From Actinokineospora baliensis (GTDB lineage: Bacteria > Actinomycetota > Actinomycetes > Mycobacteriales > Pseudonocardiaceae), in assembly GCF_016907695.1 (NCBI RefSeq), contig NZ_JAFBCK010000001.1, forward strand, positions 744,001 to 808,000: DNA of 64,000 nucleotides, in the 5' to 3' direction. This document shows positions 27,736-35,987 of the stretch, piece by piece. Made by a program: the position numbers and the translations under genes. Every line of letters starts with the position of its first letter. Positions within the stretch are counted from its first letter, which is position 1. Under the pieces are notes generated by a model. The model was not told the origin of the DNA. It saw nothing but the letters and a program-made list of their open reading frames with translations, and ran no database searches.

Positions 27736-27883
27736 TATAACTACCGGGAGTGAGTTTACGGCCTACCACCCATGGCCCAAAGACCCCTGAAATCCTGCTT
27801 TAGGGTTTAAAGGCCGCCAGCCGTATGTAACTGTCCGTCGCTGAATGGGCCTCGGTATGGCCTCCCCGGAACTGTCAAGAAAC

Positions 27884-27924
27884 GGCCGACGGCTCCCGAG
27901 CGTGTTCCTCGGGAGCCGTCGGCC
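27884..27924. terminator. 17-bp perfect hairpin, probable integrase terminator
   Basis: GGCCGACGGCTCCCGAG at 27884-27900 pairs perfectly with 27908-27924 around a 7-nt loop. It lies just beyond the 3' end of the integrase remnant on the minus strand, where AICE integrase genes end. It is one of the strongest hairpins in the window. Confidence 0.75.
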
Positions 27925-27929
27925 TGCGG

Positions 27930-28340
27930 TTTCGTCGCGTTAGCCAGTCGTCGATCCGGCTGTTGGAGGCGTTCCGCTGGACCATCCAGGCACCTTACGT
28001 AGACCTTCAAAATGCACATCGACCGTGTGCCCGGCCCGCCCCGCCACCTCAGCCATGGGCACCCGGCCGCCAAGTGAACACACGCGTACCTAAGGTCGTA
28101 CGACCGCTTCGCCAACGGCCTCCTTACAGTGCCCAGCGCGATCTCCCGCCCGCTTCCACACGTTGGCGTGGATCGACGGCGTGACCGGCTCGCCTTCTCC
28201 TAGCCCCGGAAGAGACGACCGTTCCAGGTCGCGCCGAAACCGTCCAGGCGCTCCCGAAGGATCGCCACGAGCTGGAATAGGATTGGCACCACTCGAACCG
28301 CGCCCTCGGCCCGCCGTTTCAGCGCTCATTCCTCCCACCG
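27930..28340 (-). pseudogene. Tyrosine recombinase (AICE integrase) C-terminal remnant
   Basis: Three minus-strand frames carry consecutive pieces of one integrase C-terminus. IHANVWKRAGDRA near 28150 is followed, in another frame, by LAKRSYDLRYACV near 28090-28125 with the catalytic Arg. A third frame holds GVPMAEVAGRAGHTVDV near 28030 with the HxxR-box His. Then CILKVYVRCLDG near 27985-28020 contains the catalytic Tyr. AICE integrases show the same order in one frame. Several frameshifts and the missing N-terminus make it non-functional. Confidence 0.75.
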
Positions 28341-28439
28341 CTCCACCTGACGGGGTACCGCGGCGGCTGCGAAGCCAGCCGGGATAACACCAGTTCGCCG
28401 CCCGACTCCGGCTGCTTGCAGTCCTCCTCCCTGGGCCTG

Positions 28440-28885
28440 TTCACCTCAGCGGGACACAAGCGCCGCCCCGAAGGCGAACACGTGGGCGGGCCCTTGACCT
28501 CGTCCAGCGCGTCTGTCCCGGGAGGGGGATGAGGGGATGGCAGGTGTGGGGGTCGACGTACCATTCCCGTCCCACACCAGCAAGCAATCGGCGGAGATCA
28601 ACTCGTCTTGCGGTGGCCACCAGACTTGCAGGTAGGTTGCCGCTTTGACCTGCTGCAGCGTCTCGTGCGGGATTAAACCGCAGATCGCGACGAGTAGATG
28701 CGGCGCCACCCCCGCGTTGTAGTTCGACGGTGGTGAAGTACTGCACCTCCCAGTCGACGGCGCGGCGCAGGTTCTGCCACCACCGGTCGAACAGGAAGGC
28801 GAAGTGCGCCGCACCCCCGCAGCCCAGCGGTAACATCCACCCGTCGACCCACCTCCGCATCGACCACGCCCGGGAGAACCGCACG
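28440..28885 (-). pseudogene. RepSA-type replication initiator remnant
   Basis: Pieces of an actinomycete plasmid/AICE replication initiator occur in alternating frames: FDRWWQNLRRAVDWEVQYF near 28720-28800, then APHLLVAICGLIPHETL and TYLQVWWPPQDEL near 28600-28690, then EWYVDPHTCHPL, ALDEVKG and PAHVFAFGAALVS toward 28445. In intact members these form one continuous segment. At least three frameshifts are needed to join them, so this is a pseudogene. It lies next to the integrase remnant, as in pSAM2-like elements. Confidence 0.75.
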
Positions 28886-29252
28886 AAGCCTTATTACTCC
28901 CAAGTTCCTTGACGACCTGAAGCCACCGGCACGAATCGACGACGTTCCAGCGATAGAGTCGATATTATCGATCTCCATCCCCTGGTCGAAGGTATCATTG
29001 TCGAGGCTATCGCGGATCTATTGGGCGTAGTCGATGAGGGATTCCAGTTCTTCAGCCAGGGTATGGCACGTAAGGCCAGTGCCCGCTCGGCGACTTGGCC
29101 ATCACCCCAGCTATCGCGTGCGGCAGCCTGGCCAGGTTATGCTGATCAACACCGTGCGGTTCGACTGTTAGGAGGACGAGTCATCGACGTATCCCGAATA
29201 CGAGCACGACATCGGCACAGATGACGGCTACCAAATCAACCCTCTCTTGCTG
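28886..29252. other. Non-coding or decayed stretch in the island
   Basis: About 370 nt between the replication initiator remnant and the ATPase stop. Short open frames exist on both strands, but none shows a recognisable domain or ribosome site. It may be decayed element sequence. Confidence 0.4.
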
Positions 29253-31211
29253 TCAGCGCACCAAATGCTCGTACCGACGAACCTGCTCAATGAGAGGACT
29301 AAGTGAATTGTCCTCAGGGCGGCTGAGGCCACTACACCACTGCAGGGCCGTAATTGGGGCTGGCATGCTGGCCGCAACTCGCTGGATAGCGGCAACCAAC
29401 GCGTCTATCCCGCCGAAGGTTCTAGCCTCTACGTTTAGATCGTGGAGGTATTGCTTCGGGTAGAGGTATTCGCCCAGAAACGGTGAGCGAGGGGCGCAGG
29501 TCAATGCCTCAACTTCGGCCAACAGATCGACGGTTCCGTCAAATTCTCCCACGTTTTCGTAGATCAGCTTTGCGTTGTAAGCCAGAAGATGCAGTGCTCG
29601 CGTGATGTTCGCGGGCGTCAACCTCGACCTAGGTCGATCCGAAAGCGAAACCTGGGCGGCCCAGTATGCAGTTGCCCAGTGCCCAGCCGCGCTGAGTGCG
29701 GTTGCCAGTTCCCCCCAAGCCGAGCGAGTGTGCTGGGATTCAACCCAAGCAGAGGGATCATCGAGCAAGGCGGCCCTGACCTCCCAGACTTCAGTGAGAG
29801 CCTGGGCTGGCTTCTTCAATGTGCGCAGAGTGTGGGAAAGCGCGACCCAAGCACCCATGTGTCGATGAGACACATTACAAGCCGTACGACACAATTGCAG
29901 CGCAAGCGGCCCGATCAAATCATGCGAAAGGCCGCTGCGCATCAGTCGATGCCCCAGATCCAACAACCGGCCGAAACCATCCCGAAAACCAAACTGCTCG
30001 CCCATAGCGCCGATGTCATGCAGAAACTTGTCGAGGCTTGTTTCCACCCGCAAGTCAGATTCGTCATCGAGGGCGAGCTCGAGCAGAGCCTTCGAGATCA
30101 TCGGATGCCTCGAGAAGAACTCCGATGACGAACTACCGAGGAAGAATTCCCGTTTCATCGGCACTTCAACCTTTGGCCGCAGCTCGGATTCTAGAATGCC
30201 TAGGAACTGGGCAACCACATCTCTCGGCACGCCTTCAATTTCGCTGACATCCACAGCAGCAAGCACAACAAGGAAATCTGCCAGAGTGATCTTTGGCAGC
30301 TCCGGATAAATAGTGTCCAGCTTGGCCACCAGAGAGGCCAGCCTGGAACGCAAGCTCTCCGAGTCGAACCGAACGGAGATGACGCCGCCCATAAAGGCTT
30401 GTCGACCACCAGAAGCACTACTGGCGTCGAGCACATTCTTCGCAATCTCCTGAACACTTTTACCGCGGATCAATACTGGCCGACTCGAGGAGCAGTTGAT
30501 CCAGTTCTCCGCCAGCACCCGAGCGTCGGCGGGTTCGACCGTCCGCAGATTCACCGGAGTCAGGACGCGAAATGAGGGTTCCAGCCTGCTGGAGACGCTG
30601 AACTTCCATCTCAGTCGATCACGTTCAGCGTTCCAGTCCACGTCCCGGCTCGCCAAGAGAAAATGGACAAAGACGTCCTCTTCGTGAAGCTTCGTTCTGG
30701 CGAACTCGTCGATATCAGAAAGTAGACACTCGGCCTCGTCGGAAACGATCAAGAATTGCGATTGCCTCGCTTGCATCGCCTCGATGACGTCCGGAGTGAG
30801 TCGGGCATCCGGCCTGTTTCGCCAGTAGAGCGTCTCGAAAACGCCGTCCTTCAACAGCGTCACTGCGGCCTGCATGAGTACAGTGGACTTGCCATCACCG
30901 GTGGCCCCTGCGATCCGGAGCAGCACACTTCGGTCCTCTAGATCGCGATTGGAGAACTCCTGCACGACTTTGTGCACAGCGGGTCGAGCTTTCAAATTGG
31001 GGTGACACACGTCCTTCCAGTCGGGCTGAGCACCGTCGAAGAAGTGCACGAGGTCAGAACGCACTTTAGTGTCGACAAAAGACTGCGCGGTCTTGCGAAC
31101 CCATCCCCGCAAGGGCGAAGTCGACTCCGTCCCAGGGTTCACATAAATGTTCCCGAACGCTTGATAGTTTGTGGATCCCGTTCCACCGTGCTGCTCTTGA
31201 CGAGGCTCCAT
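29253..31211 (-). CDS. STAND-like P-loop ATPase with N-terminal NYQAFGNI motif
   Basis: The 652-residue protein begins with a short Gly/Asn-rich tail containing STNYQAFGNIYV (residues 13-24), then a helical linker, a P-loop NTPase domain with Walker A GATGDGKST (102-110) and Walker B FLIVSDEAE (153-161), and about 400 helical residues that look like a winged-helix plus repeat region. This is the plan of STAND NTPases, which act as switchable sensors in immunity and cell-death pathways. The start is 3 nt after the stop of the membrane protein gene. The N-terminal motif is nearly the same as the C-terminal motif of that partner. Composition is lower in GC than the flanks. Confidence 0.8.
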   Translation of the reverse strand: MEPRQEQHGGTGSTNYQAFGNIYVNPGTESTSPLRGWVRKTAQSFVDTKVRSDLVHFFDGAQPDWKDVCHPNLKARPAVHKVVQEFSNRDLEDRSVLLRIAGATGDGKSTVLMQAAVTLLKDGVFETLYWRNRPDARLTPDVIEAMQARQSQFLIVSDEAECLLSDIDEFARTKLHEEDVFVHFLLASRDVDWNAERDRLRWKFSVSSRLEPSFRVLTPVNLRTVEPADARVLAENWINCSSSRPVLIRGKSVQEIAKNVLDASSASGGRQAFMGGVISVRFDSESLRSRLASLVAKLDTIYPELPKITLADFLVVLAAVDVSEIEGVPRDVVAQFLGILESELRPKVEVPMKREFFLGSSSSEFFSRHPMISKALLELALDDESDLRVETSLDKFLHDIGAMGEQFGFRDGFGRLLDLGHRLMRSGLSHDLIGPLALQLCRTACNVSHRHMGAWVALSHTLRTLKKPAQALTEVWEVRAALLDDPSAWVESQHTRSAWGELATALSAAGHWATAYWAAQVSLSDRPRSRLTPANITRALHLLAYNAKLIYENVGEFDGTVDLLAEVEALTCAPRSPFLGEYLYPKQYLHDLNVEARTFGGIDALVAAIQRVAASMPAPITALQWCSGLSRPEDNSLSPLIEQVRRYEHLVR

Positions 31212-31214
31212 ATA

Positions 31215-31613
31215 CTAGGACTTTCTGCGCTTACTCTCGACCGGGTCAACTTTGATGTTGCCACCTGCCTGATAGTTGACGGAATCACGACCACCGACCT
31301 GTTTCTGGACGATGACCGGTTTCGCCTCCGCCGGTTCTAGATCGTCAACCGCCACGAGAAAGCTGCCAATCATAGCCAGAGCTCCGAAAAAAAGAACGGC
31401 GACCCCGAGAATTCCCGGCCAATGCCAGAAGCTTCGCGACGCGTCCTGAAGACTGTAGATCAGGTAGCCAACACACAACGACCCACCCACACCCGAGAGG
31501 GTCGATCCGAGAGGCATAAGTCGCTTGTGCCATGTCGCCATGCAGAGAGTGTACTCGAACCGATATCCTTCGGCAAAGACCTTCACAATCAGAGAGCGCT
31601 TCCGGCCTGCCAT
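31215..31613 (-). CDS. Two-helix membrane protein with C-terminal NYQAGGNI motif
   Basis: The product has two hydrophobic helices (about residues 36-55 and 66-89 counting from the ATG at 31613) joined by a short loop, then a charged tail ending in DSVNYQAGGNIKVDP and KRRKS. The tail motif matches the N-terminus of the ATPase encoded 3 nt downstream. It could be a membrane-disrupting effector switched on by the ATPase. The start is unsure: the frame extends to an ATG at 31697, neither start has a clear ribosome site, and another frame upstream (around 31620-31750) looks codon-like, so a frameshift at the 5' end cannot be excluded. Confidence 0.65.
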   Translation of the reverse strand: MAGRKRSLIVKVFAEGYRFEYTLCMATWHKRLMPLGSTLSGVGGSLCVGYLIYSLQDASRSFWHWPGILGVAVLFFGALAMIGSFLVAVDDLEPAEAKPVIVQKQVGGRDSVNYQAGGNIKVDPVESKRRKS

Positions 31614-31697
31614 GGGCTGGAGAAGTGGCGAAGCTCTTGGTAGATGACTTCTCGATGAGAGCAAGGCCATCGGCAGGAGCTTCGTGTACTTGTTCAT

Positions 31698-31980
31698 CCG
31701 TCAGCATATTGACCTGTCCAGTTGGCATCCGCAGTTCTTCGCTCGGGAGCTGTCCGGCACCGGACCTGACCCACGCTGCACACGTCGCCACATGCAACGC
31801 CTATTTATCCGCGACGCCAGCCTGCTACGCATCGACCACATCGCCGCCGACCGCACTACTCAGGAAACACAAGCGACACGGAATGAACGCCCTACTCCTC
31901 GCACACCTGGACGGACTGCCCTGGACCTCACCGCGCTGCCGGGAGCGGCGCACGACCTGACTGAGACCCGACCCCATGGC
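31698..31980. other. Gap between the membrane protein gene and the HAD remnant
   Basis: About 280 nt with no supported gene. It should contain the promoter of the two-gene ATPase module on the minus strand. Short frames on both strands show no known domain. Confidence 0.35.
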
Positions 31981-32340
31981 ATTGTCGACGCCCTGACCGC
32001 TGCAGGCGTCCCATGCTGGGCGGCCAATGCCTGCCAACGAGCGGACGGTCCGATCCGCGTCCCATATCAGTGGCAACCCTCTCACCCAGTCAGCAGGCGG
32101 ACGACCGCCCCCACGCCCTGGCAAACAAGCCGTACCAACCCTCAAACTGGCGACTTGCTAGACGAAGCGCTGGCTGGCCGCTCGACTCCCGCCGTTTTCG
32201 TGGGCGATTCGGTATCCGACCTGCACGCCGCGAAGGCGGCCGCAGTCCCGTTCATCGGCTACGCCAACAAGCTGGGCAAAATCACCAGCCTGGCCCGCTC
32301 AGCGGCCGTGACGACATCCATGGACTGCTGTCTGAAATGA
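31981..32340 (+). pseudogene. HAD-family hydrolase remnant
   Basis: IVDALTAAGVPCWAA near 31981 resembles the helical part of HAD phosphatases, and the end reads VFVGDSVSDLHAAKAAAV followed by FIGYANKLGK, the motif IV region with its acidic pair. Between them the frame is disturbed (a KPYQPS piece lies in another frame) and the N-terminal DxD motif is missing. HAD genes like this are common cargo near AICE elements. It is non-functional. Confidence 0.6.
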
Positions 32341-32347
32341 TCATGAA

Positions 32348-32734
32348 CTAGGGTTCGCTGGTTTCTTCGGCGTTCCAGGGGGTGAAGCCCGCGCGTTCGG
32401 CGTCGGTGGGGGTGCGGAACCAGACTGTGGCTGTGGTGGTGCTGTAGTGGGGGGACTCGGTGGTGTGGAAGACGCCGTGGATTCCTTTGACGGTGTAGTC
32501 CGTGGAGGGGGCTAGGCCGTCTGGGCCCGCGGGGGCGGCTGGGCCTTCGAAGGCGTTGTCGAGGGTGCCGGAGACGCCGGTGTAGTCGTCGTCTCGGGAT
32601 TGGAGGGGGATTCTGACTGCGGGGGTGGGGAGAACCCAGGGGGGTTGGGGGGCGAGCCTGCGGGAGAGGTAGACCCAGGTCAGGACCACACCAGCCAGGA
32701 ACGACAGCACGCACCACAGAACCGGTCGCCTCAC
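32348..32734 (-). CDS. Small membrane-anchored sunset-domain protein
   Basis: The 128-residue protein has one N-terminal membrane helix (about residues 4-22), a Pro-rich linker, and a C-terminal domain (YTVKGIHGVFH to TATVWFRTPTDAERAGF) that resembles the sunset domain known from ArfC-type proteins. The GTG at 32734 has GAGGAGG at a spacing of 6 nt, which rules out the longer frame to 32809. The same domain ends the next protein upstream, so the two are probably related by duplication. Confidence 0.75.
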   Translation of the reverse strand: MRRPVLWCVLSFLAGVVLTWVYLSRRLAPQPPWVLPTPAVRIPLQSRDDDYTGVSGTLDNAFEGPAAPAGPDGLAPSTDYTVKGIHGVFHTTESPHYSTTTATVWFRTPTDAERAGFTPWNAEETSEP

Positions 32735-32879
32735 CGGATGCCTCCTCGCGCCGCCGTCTGACCGCCACCGGGGTCGCGGTCGTCCGTAGCCAGAGATCCC
32801 TTGTATCACTCTGGGTGGACAGCTGCCACCTAGGCGCGGCCGGACGGTGCGCTACCCGGCACCATCGGGTGACGCCTGG

Positions 32880-34697
32880 TCAGGCGAGGGGGCGGAAACC
32901 GACCCGTTCGGCGTCGGCGACCGAGCGGAACCACACCTCGGCGACCGTGCGGTCGAACTTCGCCGACTCCGGGGCGCAGTAGCGCAGCGCGGTCACGCTG
33001 GCCTTGATCGTGTACTCGCTCGACGGGGAGCGGCCGCCGGGCAGCGGCATGGCCGAGCCGGGGCCGAACGGGCCGGGGGGCACGAACGGGTCCATCCCGG
33101 TCGGCGACTGCTGCAGCGTGCGGGCGCCGCGCAACCGGTTCGGCGGGGGCGGCGGGGCCTGCTTGGCCTCCGACAGGTCCGCGGGCAGGATCGGCTCGAA
33201 CAGGGAGCGCTCGCGGTCCGGGGTGGTCTGCAGCGCGGGCTCCGGCTCGGGGACCACCGGCGCGGGCGCCGGGGTGGTGGCAGTGGCGGTGGCGGTCTGC
33301 ACGCCGAAGGGGAATCGGTTCTGCGGCTTGGACGGGATCCGCTTGGGCAACACGCTCGAGTTCCTTTCCGGCGTCGCCTGCCCGTAGGCCGGGGTCGGCT
33401 CGATCGGCTGCTGGAACCCCGGTGGGTCGGTCACCGCCGTCGAGGGGTCGGTGTACCCGGAGTCCAGGGCCGCGTGGGCGGGCTGGCGCTCTGGCTCGGT
33501 ATCCGGCTCGAAGACCGGTTCCACCTCGACCGGCTCGTCGCGCACCACCGGCACGAACTGGGTGGCGTCGACCTGCAGCAGCGCGGGCTCCTCGACCGGC
33601 CGCTCGTCGTCGTAGCGCTCCTGCTCGACGACCGGGTCCTGGTAGCGGTCCTCGGTCAACTCGCCCCTGGCGGCGTGGTCGCCGTAGCCGTCGACCTCGT
33701 GGGGGTCGAGGTAGCCGGTGCGGTCGTAGTCCGGCTCGCCGTCGAGGTCGTCGACGAGCGCGGCGTCGTCGTCGACCCGGGTGCGCGCGGGCACGTCGTC
33801 GGCGTAGTCGTCAGCGGACTTGCCCTCGTCGAGACTGCGGATCAGCTCGGCCGGGATCGGCGTGGTGTGCTGGGTGAAGATCGTGCCGGTCTCGTCGGAG
33901 CGCTCGTACTCGTCGTCGCCGCGATCGGCCAGGTACTCGGGCTCGTCTTCGTCAGCACGGTCGTCGGCAGCGCGGTCATCGACAGAGCGGTCGTCATCAT
34001 CGGCGACGCGGTCATCGCCAGGGCGGTCGGTCTCGTCGAGGTCGTCGACCAGGCGGTCACCGGGGGCGCGGTCGCCGAACCAGTCGCGCTCTGGGTCGGC
34101 CTCGGCGTCGTCGCGGTAGTCCTCACCGCGCTGCTCTTCGCGGTAGTCCTCGCCGTGCTCGGTGGCGGGCGGGATGTACTGGGTCAGCTCCGCGGCGGTC
34201 TCGGGCTCCGGTTCGCGGTCCCAGTCCCGCTCGCCCGCCGGGGCGACCTCGTCGCGCTCGTCGAGGTCGTCCCGGTCGTCCCGGTCGACGTGCTCATCGC
34301 GGTCATCGCGCCGGTCGAGATCGTCGTGGTGCTCGTCGTGGTCGTCGTGGTGCTCGTGCGGGGCGGGCGCGGGCAGCGCGCGCAGCCCGTCCTCGTCCTC
34401 GTCCGACAGGGTCAGCAGACCGCGGCGGATCGACTCCTCGCCCTCCTTGGCGGGCCGCTGCGGCTGGACGTAGCCAGGGCCGTCGCGGGAGTCGCCGAAC
34501 CCGGGGACCAGCGCGGCGGAGGTGTACCCGCTGTCCTCGGCGGCCAGCCGGGACTCGCGCTTGCGGACCGCGGTGAGCCGGTCCTGCAGTTCGGTGACGC
34601 GCTTGCGGGCGGGCAGGGCGATCAGGACCCAGCACAGCGCCGCGCCGACCAGGAAACCGGCGAGGCTGTAGACCCACACCTGCCCGAAGAACGGCAT
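32880..34697 (-). CDS. Large acidic membrane protein with C-terminal sunset domain
   Basis: The 605-residue protein has one N-terminal membrane helix (about residues 8-28), a short coiled region (RKRVTELQDRLTAVRKRE), and about 450 residues of low-complexity Asp/Glu/Arg-rich sequence with many DD, RDD and DDR runs. The last 50 residues (YTIKASVTALRY to VWFRSVADAERVGF) are a sunset-like domain. The long acidic arm is probably disordered in the cytosol or periplasm. Role unknown. It lies between the small sunset gene and the prenyl synthase. Confidence 0.8.
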   Translation of the reverse strand: MPFFGQVWVYSLAGFLVGAALCWVLIALPARKRVTELQDRLTAVRKRESRLAAEDSGYTSAALVPGFGDSRDGPGYVQPQRPAKEGEESIRRGLLTLSDEDEDGLRALPAPAPHEHHDDHDEHHDDLDRRDDRDEHVDRDDRDDLDERDEVAPAGERDWDREPEPETAAELTQYIPPATEHGEDYREEQRGEDYRDDAEADPERDWFGDRAPGDRLVDDLDETDRPGDDRVADDDDRSVDDRAADDRADEDEPEYLADRGDDEYERSDETGTIFTQHTTPIPAELIRSLDEGKSADDYADDVPARTRVDDDAALVDDLDGEPDYDRTGYLDPHEVDGYGDHAARGELTEDRYQDPVVEQERYDDERPVEEPALLQVDATQFVPVVRDEPVEVEPVFEPDTEPERQPAHAALDSGYTDPSTAVTDPPGFQQPIEPTPAYGQATPERNSSVLPKRIPSKPQNRFPFGVQTATATATTPAPAPVVPEPEPALQTTPDRERSLFEPILPADLSEAKQAPPPPPNRLRGARTLQQSPTGMDPFVPPGPFGPGSAMPLPGGRSPSSEYTIKASVTALRYCAPESAKFDRTVAEVWFRSVADAERVGFRPLA

Positions 34698-34843
34698 CGC
34701 CGAAGTCTCCCTCCCGGTCGCGTCAGGTCAGACGCGGCATACGGTTGTCCAAGCCTAGGGGAGGTTACTGCGACGCGTCGGACCACCGGCGGCATGCCGC
34801 GCAATTAGCCGCTACGTCACAGTTCGGTACCCAGAACTATGCC

Positions 34844-35851
34844 TCATCGGGTTCGGGCGACTACATAACGTGTCAGTAGCTCCAGTGCGTCGCGGGCGGC
34901 GCACCCGGGCAGAGCAGCGAGCTCGGCGTGCGCGCGGTCGGCGTAGGACTCCAGGGTCCGCAGCGCGCGGTCCAGACCACTCGACCGGCGAAGCAGCTCC
35001 AGCGCCTCGTCGACCTCCGCGTCGTCGGTGATCGGCCCGGCCAGCAGCTGCGCCAGCCTCGGCTCGGTGCCGTCGGCGAGCGCGTAGAGCATCGGCAGCG
35101 TGCGCACGCCCTCGCGCAGGTCGGTCCCCGGCGTCTTGCCGGACTCGGTGGCGGGCGAGGCGATGTCGATGACGTCGTCGGAGATCTGGAAGGCGGCGCC
35201 GATGATGTCGCCGAAGCGGCACAGCGCGTGCACCTCGGCCTGCGTCGCGCCGGAGAACATGCCGCCGAAGCGGCCCGCGGTGGCGATCAGCGAGCCGGTC
35301 TTCTGCGTGATCACCGACAGGTAGTGCTTGATCGGGTCGGCGTCGCCGGGGCCGACGGTCTCGCGCATCTGCCCGGTGACCAGCTCGCGCATGGTCTCCG
35401 CGATCACCCTGGTCGCGTCGGCGCCGAGGTCGGCGACCAGCATCGAGGCGTGCGCGAACAGGAAGTCGCCGGTCAGGATGGCCACCGAGTTGTTCCACCT
35501 GGCGTTGGCGCTGGCGTCGCCGCGGCGCATGGTGGCCTCGTCCATCACGTCGTCGTGGTAGAGCGTGGCCAGGTGCACCAGCTCCACCGCGGCGGCCGCG
35601 GCGATCACCTTGTCGGTGCCGCCGTCGTTGAACTGGGCCGACAGCAGCGTGAACAGCGGCCGGAACCGCTTGCCGCCCGCCTTCACCAGGTGCAGCGCCG
35701 CCTCGTCGACGAACTCGAAGTCGCTGTGCACCACCTCGCGCAGCAGCGACTCGACCTTGGCCAGCCCGTCGGTGACGGCACTCACCAGCACCGGGTCGGC
35801 GTCGTCGAGCCCCAGGAACGCGGGGATGCCGGAGTTCTCGGTGGTGGTCAC
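34844..35851 (-). CDS. Polyprenyl diphosphate synthase (menaquinone side chain type)
   Basis: The 335-residue enzyme has both Asp-rich motifs of trans-prenyl synthases, DDVMD in LATLYHDDVMDEA and DDVID in FQISDDVIDIA, with GGKRFRP near the N-terminus and FLFAHAS in the middle. It elongates a prenyl diphosphate for menaquinone. The GTG at 35851 follows AGGAG. Its place just after the nuo operon, with MenG and MenJ-like genes some 18 kb away, supports a respiratory role (GrcC-like). Confidence 0.9.
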   Translation of the reverse strand: MTTTENSGIPAFLGLDDADPVLVSAVTDGLAKVESLLREVVHSDFEFVDEAALHLVKAGGKRFRPLFTLLSAQFNDGGTDKVIAAAAAVELVHLATLYHDDVMDEATMRRGDASANARWNNSVAILTGDFLFAHASMLVADLGADATRVIAETMRELVTGQMRETVGPGDADPIKHYLSVITQKTGSLIATAGRFGGMFSGATQAEVHALCRFGDIIGAAFQISDDVIDIASPATESGKTPGTDLREGVRTLPMLYALADGTEPRLAQLLAGPITDDAEVDEALELLRRSSGLDRALRTLESYADRAHAELAALPGCAARDALELLTRYVVARTR

Positions 35852-35928
35852 GGCGGCGGCACTCCTGATCAGCTGTGGCTGTGGAGTGCCGAGCCTACTT
35901 GGCATTCACGGCCAACCCCCGTGGATGT

Positions 35929-35968
35929 CTTGAAGGCCACCCCCGCGTGCGCGGGAGTGGCCTTCAAG
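35929..35968. terminator. Terminator of the nuo operon
   Basis: The arms 35929-35947 (CTTGAAGGCCACCCCCGCG) and 35950-35968 pair over 19 positions with one mismatch. It lies 20 nt after the nuoN stop and before the prenyl synthase start, so it should end the nuo transcript. Confidence 0.8.
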
Positions 35969-35987
35969 GGGGACAACCGATCTTGGG

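Larger units (their letters stand above)
27740..32345. mobile_element. Decayed actinomycete integrative element / accessory island
   Basis: This stretch breaks the dense gene order on both sides. It contains frameshifted fragments of a tyrosine integrase and a RepSA-type replication initiator, a HAD hydrolase fragment, and an intact two-gene membrane protein/STAND-ATPase module. Composition is clearly less GC-rich than the flanks. No tRNA or obvious flanking direct repeat was found, so the attachment sites remain unknown. Confidence 0.65.

Noticed and set aside
27736-27880. Search for a tRNA-derived attachment site next to the integrase remnant
   Set aside because: No tRNA-like cloverleaf and no convincing direct repeat between this region and about 32340 was found by eye.
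29021-29224. Short plus-strand frame between the replication remnant and the ATPase gene
   Set aside because: No ribosome site, no domain and no conserved look; likely chance frame in decayed sequence.
31345-31797. Alternative minus-strand frame overlapping the two-helix membrane protein
   Set aside because: Its first part looks codon-like (around LTDEQVHEAPADGLALIE), but the second half has no membrane or motif logic. It may mark a frameshift at the 5' end of the membrane gene, noted there, rather than a separate gene.
32847-34808. Plus-strand frame of about 650 codons opposite the acidic sunset protein
   Set aside because: Composed of low-complexity Val/Arg/Gly sequence mirroring Asp/Arg codons; the minus frame has a ribosome site, a membrane helix and a recognisable end domain.
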